Shown here piece after piece: positions 7,126 to 12,791 of a DNA stretch of 19,573 nt. Position 1 is the first letter of the stretch, and each line of letters opens with the position of its first letter. The notes under the pieces were generated by a model that made no database searches, was not told where the DNA came from, and worked only from the letters and a program-made list of their open reading frames with translations. The DNA is taken from contig ONXE01000020.1 of NCBI GenBank assembly GCA_900321775.1, positions 1 through 19,573 on the forward strand, read 5' to 3'. This DNA is from an uncultured Bacteroidales bacterium (GTDB taxonomy: Bacteria > Bacteroidota > Bacteroidia > Bacteroidales > Paludibacteraceae). Both the position numbers and the translations under genes were made by a program.

Positions 7126-8304
7126 TTAGTAAAGGAACCCAAACAGCCAGAGCGGGATGATTAGTTTGTCGTCAGTGTTTTCGCATCCGGCCAGGGCCGT
7201 GAGACGAATAGGCTGTTTGTTGGGCATGCGGTCCAGCACGTCGAAGTAGTACTTGTTGTCGATGAAGAACATCGCATTGCGGTTCGAGGCGTTTACCTTA
7301 TGTAGCGCGTGTAACGCGTTATAAAAGAAGGTCTCGGCCACTATTTGAGCGCTGACTTGACGGTGGGGATTGGAATAGATCAGGTTGGTGTTTTGCAGAT
7401 AGATTTTCTGCGGCTTTTGCGGGAACTGCTTGTCGTCGGTGTAGAGCAAGTTGAGGAGTCGCGCGTCTTTGAGGTACTTGATGTAGTTCATAGCCGTGGC
7501 GCGACTGGTGTCGATACGTTCGGCAAGACTACTCACATTTACGCTGCAAGGCGTCTCTTGCATAAACACGTGCAACAACGTGCGGATTTTCTGCAGATAA
7601 GCCACATCTATCTGCTTGATGATCAAGACGTCCACCTCCAGCATCATGTTCATTACCTTCAGCAGGTTCTCCATGTAGTAATGGTTCTCCAGAGAGAAGG
7701 GATAGTAGCCATGCTGCAGATAATCGGCAAAATACCAGAGCGGATGCACCTTTTCGCACACCATCTTGGCCAGTTCCTGGTGGTTTTCGATGATGTCCTC
7801 GAGGGGCATCGGCGCGAATGATGTGCCCGCCTGCAGGTTGAGGTACTCTCGGAACGAGAACCCACGCAGGTTGTACATCGACACGATGTCGCCTATCTCT
7901 TTGTTGTCCTCCACCAGGCGCATCACCGGGCTGGCGGAGAAGACGATATGCAAATCTGTGTACAGATAGTAACATTTCATCAGCTGTTCGCTCCAGTCCG
8001 GCATCTTGAACGTCTGGTCAATCAGCAACGTCTTGCCGCCTGCGCGGACAAACTCGCCACAAAACTCGACCAGCGTGTGCTCGGTGAAATACAGGTTATT
8101 AAAATTTACGTACAGACACTCCCTACTGCCGCCGAAATGTTCCTTGGCGTACTGCAGCAGGAAGGATGTTTTTCCACATCCCCGGCTGCCTTTGATGCCG
8201 ATCAGACGATCTCGCCAATCGATTTCATCCATAAGCAGTCGGCGCACGGGGAATTCCACGTGCTCTACCAGATACTTGTGTGTTTGATAAAAGGCGTCTA
8301 ACAT
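7126..8304 (-). CDS. AAA_14-type ATPase with degenerate catalytic motifs
   Basis: A 392-aa protein of the Bacteroidales AAA_14-type ATPase group. Seen: Walker A GSRGCGKT at residues 39-46; a Walker B-like LLID96-Q97; the family block YNLRGFSFREYL; a winged-helix-like segment (LAERIDTSRATAMNYIKYLK); YLQNTNLIYS; ETFFYNAL; and the terminal IPLWLFGFLY. From memory, usual members read LFIDE in Walker B, DLSRR before the YNMQGLSFREYL block, and FEVGGK near the end. Here these are LLIDQ, KEIGDIV and FDVLDR. The Walker B Glu, the arginine pair and the C-terminal nuclease-like core therefore look lost. An ATG at 8331 would leave only about a 10-nt leader after the promoter at 8348-8378, so the ATG at 8304 is preferred. 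These proteins are often called mobile-element or toxin-like ATPases; the actual role is unknown. Confidence 0.85.
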   Translation of the reverse strand: MLDAFYQTHKYLVEHVEFPVRRLLMDEIDWRDRLIGIKGSRGCGKTSFLLQYAKEHFGGSRECLYVNFNNLYFTEHTLVEFCGEFVRAGGKTLLIDQTFKMPDWSEQLMKCYYLYTDLHIVFSASPVMRLVEDNKEIGDIVSMYNLRGFSFREYLNLQAGTSFAPMPLEDIIENHQELAKMVCEKVHPLWYFADYLQHGYYPFSLENHYYMENLLKVMNMMLEVDVLIIKQIDVAYLQKIRTLLHVFMQETPCSVNVSSLAERIDTSRATAMNYIKYLKDARLLNLLYTDDKQFPQKPQKIYLQNTNLIYSNPHRQVSAQIVAETFFYNALHALHKVNASNRNAMFFIDNKYYFDVLDRMPNKQPIRLTALAGCENTDDKLIIPLWLFGFLY

Positions 8305-8347
8305 AAGTTCTTGAGCTATTGAGAAGAACACTTTTCAAAAAGCTCTG

Positions 8348-8378
8348 CAAAGGTACAAAAAAAAAATGATATTTGCAA
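8348..8378 (-). promoter_or_regulatory. Bacteroidetes-type promoter for the ATPase (and probably nifJ)
   Basis: On the minus strand TTG (8378-8376), a 20-nt spacer containing ten consecutive T, then TACCTTTG (8355-8348) followed by CAG. It lies about 44 nt before the ATG at 8304. Confidence 0.7.
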
Positions 8379-8407
8379 CATTTAGGTTGCATTTTAAGCA
8401 TTTTTTA

Positions 8408-8431
8408 CACAAAAAATGGCAGTTTTTGCAC
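8408..8431. repeat. 24-nt AT-rich intergenic repeat, copy 1
   Basis: CACAAAAAA-TGGCAG-TTTTTGCAC, between the ruvC stop and the ATPase promoter. It is identical to 11220-11243 at 21 of 24 positions. The A-run and T-run form a weak inverted repeat, which might act as a weak terminator for the ruvC operon. Confidence 0.5.
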
Positions 8432-8451
8432 CTTTAGACGCACTTTTTTGC

Positions 8452-9027
8452 TTATTTATGGATTCGGGAAGCGTTTTGTCGGGCAAATTCGGCCCAGTTT
8501 TTTACGGGTTTACCCGTACGCAGAGGCAGTCCCAACTGCAAAAAATGGCAGTAGGCGATAGCTAAGGCATCGGTTGCGTCGAGTTTTTTTGGCAGGGCGG
8601 ACGGTTCGAGTTTGAGGACCCTCTGGAGCATGTCCGCGACCATCTCTTTGGTAGCGTGTCCGTTGCCGGTGATGGCCATCTTGATTTTCATCGGCGAGTA
8701 CTCGTTGATGGGGATGTCTTTGCTCAGTGCAGCGGCGATAGCCACGCCCTGTCCGTGGGCCAGTTTGAGCATCGTCTGCACGTTTTTGTCCACAAACTGC
8801 GTCTCAATGGCCAGTTCCGTGGGCTTGATGCGGTCTATGAGTTCCTGCACAAAGAAGAAGATTTTCTGCAACTTGGCATAGTGGTCCTCCACTTTGTGCA
8901 AATCCAGCACCCCCATCTCCAGCGGTTCGACTTGGCTGCCCTGGGTATGCAGCGCGCCGTAGCCCATGTAGGTTGTGCCCGGGTCGATGCCCAGGATTGT
9001 GTGCTCTTTGACCAGTTTGTCTATCAT
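8452..9027 (-). CDS. ruvC: crossover junction endodeoxyribonuclease RuvC
   Basis: A 191-aa Holliday-junction resolvase. It acts as a dimer with RuvAB in recombination and replication-fork repair, cutting four-way junctions symmetrically. The RNase H-fold catalytic acidic residues are all present: D15 in LGIDPGT, E75 in LAIETQFV, and D150 and D153 in KKLDATDALAIAYCH. The central AHGQGVAIAAA and NEYSPMKIKMAITGNGHATK segments also match. It is slightly longer than E. coli RuvC because of short extensions at both ends. Its ATG overlaps the stop of the GH65-domain gene (ATGA), implying translational coupling. It is the last gene of the divIC-lacI-GH65N-ruvC cluster. Confidence 0.97.
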   Translation of the reverse strand: MIDKLVKEHTILGIDPGTTYMGYGALHTQGSQVEPLEMGVLDLHKVEDHYAKLQKIFFFVQELIDRIKPTELAIETQFVDKNVQTMLKLAHGQGVAIAAALSKDIPINEYSPMKIKMAITGNGHATKEMVADMLQRVLKLEPSALPKKLDATDALAIAYCHFLQLGLPLRTGKPVKNWAEFARQNASRIHK

Positions 9028-9821
9028 TCCTTCTCTATGCTCGGGTATTGCAGTTTCTCCAGCGCCCGTCGAGTGAGTTCGTTCTTGGGATAGCGATTGC
9101 TGTCCACTATGGCCACGGTGGTCTTCATGGTGAACGTATCGCCGGGGAACACATCAATCATGTAGGCAAAGCCCAGCACATGTTTTTTGTCGATTTTTAT
9201 AGGTCGCTCGCTCTGCAGGGATCCGTTCTTGTAGAAGGTGTGTCGCTGCGCTGCGCACAACTGTAAATCGCCCTCAGCGGCCTGAATCCACGAATACGCA
9301 ATGTCGTCATTGATAAGGGATCGCAGCGGATACCAGTCTGCAGCATGGTTGCCCTCGCCCAGCAAGGTCATGAACGAAATCAGGCCCGTATAATTGAGGA
9401 ATTTCACCGTGTAGGTTGTTTCCAATAAATGCGGATTTTTCACACTCAGTTGTCGCTCGGCGGCCACCTCTACCGTATAGCCTTTGGGCGAAGTGGCGGT
9501 AAAGCGGCGCTCCAAAATGACATCACCTTTGTGCAGGCAGCGGTAGAATTTCTCCACGTGCCAATGGTTCAGATCCAGACGCTCATCGTCCAAACGCAGC
9601 GACACAATCGACGGGTTGGGTATCTCCAACGGAGTTGTGGTGCCCGCACGATGAATACCTTCTATAAACGTGCCCACGTGCTGCGGGCCCGTGTAAGGCT
9701 CTTCGAAAAACGCATATTGACTGATATAGCCGTTGGAGAACGCCAGTTGTTCCTCAATCTGCACCTCGCTTTGGGGGTCGAATTCCGTTTGTTCTGTTTT
9801 CCAGGGACTGTAGTGTAGCAT
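9024..9821 (-). CDS. stand-alone GH65 N-terminal-like domain protein
   Basis: A 265-aa protein that resembles only the N-terminal beta-sandwich domain of glycoside hydrolase family 65 (maltose, trehalose and kojibiose phosphorylases). Seen: an N-terminal WKTEQTEFDP corresponding to the family's W...E..FDP start; LAFSNGYISQYAFFEE matching the LGNGYLGxRGxFEE block; HVGTFIEGIHR matching GTYIAGIY; LEIPNPSIVSLRLDDERLDL; and FYRCLHKGDVILERRFTATSPKG matching the YRRxLDLRxGxLxRxFxW block. Family proteins are about 750 aa, with the catalytic Glu in a central helical barrel. That barrel and the C-terminal domain are absent: the frame ends inside the ruvC start codon. A phosphorylase activity is therefore not expected. 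A TTG at 9845 would give nine extra codons and only 3 nt to lacI; the ATG at 9821 is preferred because Bacteroidetes rarely use TTG. Confidence 0.75.
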   Translation of the reverse strand: MLHYSPWKTEQTEFDPQSEVQIEEQLAFSNGYISQYAFFEEPYTGPQHVGTFIEGIHRAGTTTPLEIPNPSIVSLRLDDERLDLNHWHVEKFYRCLHKGDVILERRFTATSPKGYTVEVAAERQLSVKNPHLLETTYTVKFLNYTGLISFMTLLGEGNHAADWYPLRSLINDDIAYSWIQAAEGDLQLCAAQRHTFYKNGSLQSERPIKIDKKHVLGFAYMIDVFPGDTFTMKTTVAIVDSNRYPKNELTRRALEKLQYPSIEKE

Positions 9822-9848
9822 CGTATCTATTATTCTGGTTGTCAAACA

Positions 9849-10853
9849 TTAATGTGTACTTTCGCGAACGATAAGGTCAGTCGGCATAATCATCGTCTGT
9901 GGTGGTGCCGGCGCCTCTTTCTCCTCTATTCGGGACAGCAGGTGACGCATCGCCTCTTCGCCGACCTCGCGTGCATGCTGCTGCACGGTGGAGAGCAACG
10001 GGTCGGTATGGCGGGTGATCATGTCGTTACTGAATCCGCAGAGCTGCATCTGGTCCGGCACGCTGATTCCCAGCATCTTAGCCGACTGCAGGATACCGGC
10101 AGCGGTCTGGTCGTTGGTGGCCAGGATGGCATCGGGGACGCCCACGGTGCGGATGAAATCAGGCGTCATGATCATCGCATCCTCGCGGTGGCTGCAGTCC
10201 AGCACCAGGCGCTCGTCGAAGGGGATATCGTATTTCTTGAGCGCCTCTTTGTATCCGCGGAAACGCTCAGCGCCGGTGTGTTCTCTCAGTGTCGAGCTAT
10301 AGTAAGCCACGCGTCTGGCGCCCGAGTGAATCATGTACTCCACCGCACGAAACGCCCCGCCGAAGTCGTCGGAGATGACCTGGTCGCACTCGACGGGCAG
10401 TAAGCGGTCGAACAACACCAGCGGCATCTCGTCCTCCAGCACTTCGCGCAACATCTCGCATACCTCCAGGGAGTTGTTCAGACAGCCCAGCACGCCTGCC
10501 ACGCGCAGCGACACGAGCGAACGGATTGCGGCTTTCTCGCGCTCGGGGTCGTCGTCGGTCTGGCTGATAACGATGTTGTAGCCCGTCTCCGCCGCCACTT
10601 TCTCCACGCCCTTCAAGACGCGTGCAAAGAAAAAGTTGGTGGCACTGGGGATCAGCAAGCCCACAGTGGTGTTACTGGCTTTTCTGAGGTTCGAAGCCAT
10701 GATGTTCGGCTTGTAGTTGTGCTCATGAGCGTAGGCATTCACAGCTTTGCGCGTGGCTTCGGAGATGTCAGGATGATTCTGCAGCGCCCGACTCACAGTC
10801 GAGGCCGCTATACCCATCTCACGCGCGATGTCTTTAATGGTAATTCGTTTCAT
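9849..10853 (-). CDS. LacI-family transcriptional regulator
   Basis: A 334-aa regulator of the LacI/PurR type. The N-terminal helix-turn-helix (residues 3-50: ITIKDIAREMGIAASTVSRAL) and hinge (NYKPNIMASNLRKAS) are canonical. The periplasmic-binding-protein-like effector domain follows (TVGLLIPSATNFFFARVLKG, VLFDRLLPVECDQVISDDFGGA, DAILATNDQTAAGIL, MQLCGFSNDM). Such proteins bind palindromic operators as dimers and respond to sugars. The gene begins inside the stop codon of the divIC-like gene (ATGA overlap), and the GH65-domain gene follows at once. In Bacteroidetes, LacI regulators often sit beside maltose or GH65 genes, which makes an alpha-glucoside effector plausible, but no operator or effector can be read from the sequence. 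Confidence 0.95.
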   Translation of the reverse strand: MKRITIKDIAREMGIAASTVSRALQNHPDISEATRKAVNAYAHEHNYKPNIMASNLRKASNTTVGLLIPSATNFFFARVLKGVEKVAAETGYNIVISQTDDDPEREKAAIRSLVSLRVAGVLGCLNNSLEVCEMLREVLEDEMPLVLFDRLLPVECDQVISDDFGGAFRAVEYMIHSGARRVAYYSSTLREHTGAERFRGYKEALKKYDIPFDERLVLDCSHREDAMIMTPDFIRTVGVPDAILATNDQTAAGILQSAKMLGISVPDQMQLCGFSNDMITRHTDPLLSTVQQHAREVGEEAMRHLLSRIEEKEAPAPPQTMIMPTDLIVRESTH

Positions 10854-11158
10854 TGCTCGTTCACTATATATACGTCTTCATTGTCTGCATGCATGAAATA
10901 TTGCTCCCTGGCAAACTGCTCCAGGTTCTCGGTGGAAGCATTCATGCGCTCTATTTGCGCATTCGTTTCCTTAATCGCCTCCTGATACGCGCCCAACTCC
11001 TGTTCTTTCTCACTGATTTCGTGTGCGCGCTCAACACGTCGGAGCAACGATTGTTCTCCACAGAACGTCAACACAATAGCAAAAATCACCAGCGTCACTA
11101 CGTACTTATTCAGCACGTAACGGTAAAACCAGTTCCATATCGCCATCCAACGTTCCAT
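10850..11158 (-). CDS. septum formation initiator family protein (DivIC/FtsB-like)
   Basis: A 102-aa bitopic membrane protein: a short cytoplasmic N-terminus (MERWMAIWNWFYRYVLNKY), one transmembrane helix (VVTLVIFAIVLTFCG, about 20-34), then an extracytoplasmic coiled coil (LLRRVERAHEISEKEQELGAYQ onward, about 38-80). It ends with the LEQFAREQYFMHADNEDVYIV block typical of DivIC/FtsB proteins (family pattern ExxAREklg...pgE.v). These proteins form the FtsQ-FtsB-FtsL subcomplex of the divisome and help trigger septal peptidoglycan synthesis. It is the first gene of a four-gene cluster, and its stop overlaps the lacI start. It has its own promoter at 11182-11212. Confidence 0.9.
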   Translation of the reverse strand: MERWMAIWNWFYRYVLNKYVVTLVIFAIVLTFCGEQSLLRRVERAHEISEKEQELGAYQEAIKETNAQIERMNASTENLEQFAREQYFMHADNEDVYIVNEQ

Positions 11159-11181
11159 AATACAGTCTGTGAAAATCGGTG

Positions 11182-11212
11182 CAAAGATAGTAAAATATTT
11201 TTAATTATGCAA
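11182..11212 (-). promoter_or_regulatory. Bacteroidetes-type promoter for the divIC-lacI-GH65N-ruvC cluster
   Basis: On the minus strand TTG (11212-11210), a 20-nt spacer, then TATCTTTG (11189-11182) followed by CAC. It lies 24 nt before the ATG at 11158. Confidence 0.75.
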
Positions 11213-11219
11213 GCGTTTG

Positions 11220-11243
11220 CACAAAAAACGTCAATTTTTGCAC
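11220..11243. repeat. 24-nt AT-rich intergenic repeat, copy 2
   Basis: CACAAAAAA-CGTCAA-TTTTTGCAC; 21 of 24 positions match 8408-8431. It lies upstream of the divIC promoter. Its core GTCAATTT also recurs at 12261-12268 and 12417-12424. Confidence 0.5.
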
Positions 11244-11384
11244 AATTTTTTTCGAAAATTCCGTAATTCTTTGCACAAAGCGGCATTTTTGCGAACGTTT
11301 TATGCACACCTTTGTTATAATTGCGCGGTGAAACGACTTCTTCTCTCAGGCGTTTTTCGAATAGTTTCAGGCAGAGAAACAGCG

Positions 11385-11413
11385 TGCATCATGCATACAT
11401 CTTGCATACACCA
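11385..11413. repeat. short tandem direct repeats TGCATACAyC
   Basis: Two adjacent 11-nt units, TGCATACATCT (11392-11402) and TGCATACACCA (11403-11413), follow a shorter TGCATCA (11385-11391). They are helical-turn spaced and could be regulator half-sites; nothing else supports a function. Confidence 0.35.
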
Positions 11414-11542
11414 TGAGACGGTCTTGGGACGATTAGCAAAATAGCACGCGTAAACCATTGATTTTCAATCGCACCATCCCCGAATTTTGACAATGGCCCT
11501 GCAAATTGCCCAAACTTTTCCGCGTTTTTTCCCCAAAAAAAC

Positions 11543-11573
11543 TTGCACATGTCAAAAAAAAACACTAATTTTG
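11543..11573 (+). promoter_or_regulatory. Bacteroidetes-type promoter for the PAP2 gene
   Basis: TTG (11543-11545), a 20-nt spacer, then TAATTTTG (11566-11573). The -7 box continues into TTTGCAGCCGCAAA, a small inverted repeat at the probable start of transcription that is also found at 12454-12467. The gene starts at 11592. Confidence 0.75.
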
Positions 11574-11591
11574 CAGCCGCAAACGTTCGAA

Positions 11592-12296
11592 ATGACAAAA
11601 ATGAAGACGACATTTACCGATTTCTGCCGGCGTAATGCGGCGTTTCTGACAGGTTGGCTGTTGCTGTCCGTTGTGGCGGTATTGGCCATCTGTCTCGTTC
11701 CCAAGGAGGAACTGCACCTGCTGCTCAACCGCTATCATACGGCGTGGCTGAACAGTTTCTTCTTCCATTACACGCATTTCTGCAACTGGCCGATGTACGT
11801 GCTGATGCTGCTTCCCCTACTCTGTCGCAGGCCCGTTTGGTCGGCAGTGTTGGGTGCAACGGAGGGTCTCTCGGCCATCATCACGCACGTCGTGAAGTAT
11901 TTTTGGAACCTGCCGCGTCCCAAACTGGTCTTCGAGGATCTGGCGGGCACTCACCCGGGGCTGTACGATGCGTGGCAACAAAGCCTCGTTGAGGCCGTGG
12001 AACTGCACAGTTGGCACTCCTTCCCTTCAGGACACACCACCGCGTTCTTCGCGTTTTTCGCCACACTGGCTTTCCTCTACGCCGAAGAGCCCAAAGCGCC
12101 CTGCAAGCAGGAAGTGGGCTTGATTTGTCTGATTCTCGCCGCGCTCGGAGGCTATTCGCGCATCTATCTGAGCCAACATTTCCTCTTGGACGTAACCGTC
12201 GGCATGACCATCGGAGTGCTGAGTTCTGTTGGCATTTTCTATATTTTTCTGAAGAAAAACGTCAATTTGTCGGCACACTTCAAACGCTCCCACTGA
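11592..12296 (+). CDS. PAP2-superfamily membrane phosphatase
   Basis: A 234-aa membrane protein with about six hydrophobic segments and the complete three-part PAP2 active site: KYFWNLPRP (K-x6-RP), SFPSGHTTAF (PSGH) and GYSRIYLSQHFLLD (SR-x5-H-x3-D). Members remove phosphate from lipid substrates such as undecaprenyl diphosphate, phosphatidate or lipid A at the outer face of the inner membrane. Which of these applies cannot be told from sequence. The start is set by the promoter ending at 11573, which excludes the in-frame ATG at 11487; a second ATG at 11601 is possible. The last 15 codons (LKKNVNLSAHFKRSH) lie in DNA that resembles the promoter region of the next gene. Confidence 0.92.
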   Translation: MTKMKTTFTDFCRRNAAFLTGWLLLSVVAVLAICLVPKEELHLLLNRYHTAWLNSFFFHYTHFCNWPMYVLMLLPLLCRRPVWSAVLGATEGLSAIITHVVKYFWNLPRPKLVFEDLAGTHPGLYDAWQQSLVEAVELHSWHSFPSGHTTAFFAFFATLAFLYAEEPKAPCKQEVGLICLILAALGGYSRIYLSQHFLLDVTVGMTIGVLSSVGIFYIFLKKNVNLSAHFKRSH

Positions 12297-12426
12297 TTCC
12301 CGCCCCCCAAATAGGACTATAGAAGAGAGGCAGCGTTGGCTTGGGCTGGCGCTGCTTTGCGTTGCAGGCAGGAGTGGTAAGTATAGTTTGCATTTTTTAT
12401 TTTTCTAAAGAAAAATGTCAATTTTC

Positions 12427-12457
12427 TTGCACAATTCAGAAAAAAGTTGTAACTTTG
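12427..12457 (+). promoter_or_regulatory. Bacteroidetes-type promoter for the lipoprotein-nqr operon
   Basis: TTG (12427-12429), a 20-nt spacer, then TAACTTTG (12450-12457), followed by CAGCCGCAAA. The same 14-mer TTTGCAGCCGCAAA occurs at the PAP2 promoter. It lies 28 nt before the ATG at 12486, with no other clear promoter before nqrA. Confidence 0.8.
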
Positions 12458-12485
12458 CAGCCGCAAAAGATTAAATTGCATAATT

Positions 12486-12773
12486 ATGGCTAAAAGGAAA
12501 GAACGTATCTTATTGAAAATCAACGCGCTGATTGTAGCAATGTTAGGATTGCTCGGTTGTCACTCCTGCGGATACCTCGTGAAATACGGCGTACCCGACT
12601 TACCCGGCGACGACAGCACGTACATCGACACGACCATACATTGCATGTACGGGGTAAGGCCGATTGCCATGTACGGCGTGCCGGGAGGCGAATGGGCGCC
12701 GCAACGCGTTCCGGAAGGGCCGGATGCTCCCCAACAGCCGGAAGAGAATCCGAAAGGTAGCGAAAGCAAATAG
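12486..12773 (+). CDS. small YGVP-motif lipoprotein, first gene of the nqr operon
   Basis: A 95-aa protein with a basic start (MAKRKERILLK), a hydrophobic stretch (INALIVAMLGLLG) and a lipobox-like LLGC at residues 22-25, with another Cys at 28 (CHSCG). This suggests export and lipid attachment. The mature part has three YGV motifs (KYGVPDLPG, MYGVRPIA, MYGVPGGEW) and a Pro/Glu-rich tail (RVPEGPDAPQQPEENPKG). It resembles short Bacteroidales lipoproteins with MYGxP motifs, whose function is unknown; this comparison is from memory. It lies between the promoter at 12427-12457 and nqrA, with only 18 nt to nqrA, so it should be transcribed with the Nqr genes. A link to Nqr is inference. Confidence 0.75.
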   Translation: MAKRKERILLKINALIVAMLGLLGCHSCGYLVKYGVPDLPGDDSTYIDTTIHCMYGVRPIAMYGVPGGEWAPQRVPEGPDAPQQPEENPKGSESK

Positions 12774-12791
12774 TTAACTAAATATAAAACA

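Larger units (their letters stand above)
11159..11591. other. 433-bp intergenic region with divergent promoters
   Basis: This stretch separates the minus-strand divIC operon from the plus-strand PAP2 gene. It holds a promoter at each end, an AT-rich 24-nt repeat (11220-11243), a second CAAA...TTTTTG segment (11272-11292), a TGCATACA(T/C)C tandem repeat (11385-11413) and an ATTGA-TTT-TCAAT palindrome (11457-11469). The middle (about 11320-11530) is of ordinary base composition, but I see no convincing gene, riboswitch or structured RNA in it. Confidence 0.6.

Noticed and set aside
11457..11469. ATTGA-TTT-TCAAT palindrome as an FNR box
   Set aside because: The spacing and half-sites do not fit TTGAT-N4-ATCAA, and a 13-bp AT-rich palindrome is easily found by chance.
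11487..11591. N-terminal extension of the PAP2 protein from an earlier ATG
   Set aside because: That ATG lies upstream of the promoter at 11543-11573, and the added residues are not membrane-like or family-like.
12330..12355. Hairpin GCAGCG...CGCTGC after the PAP2 gene
   Set aside because: The stem is only 6 bp with a 14-nt loop and no following T-run, so it is too weak to call a terminator.
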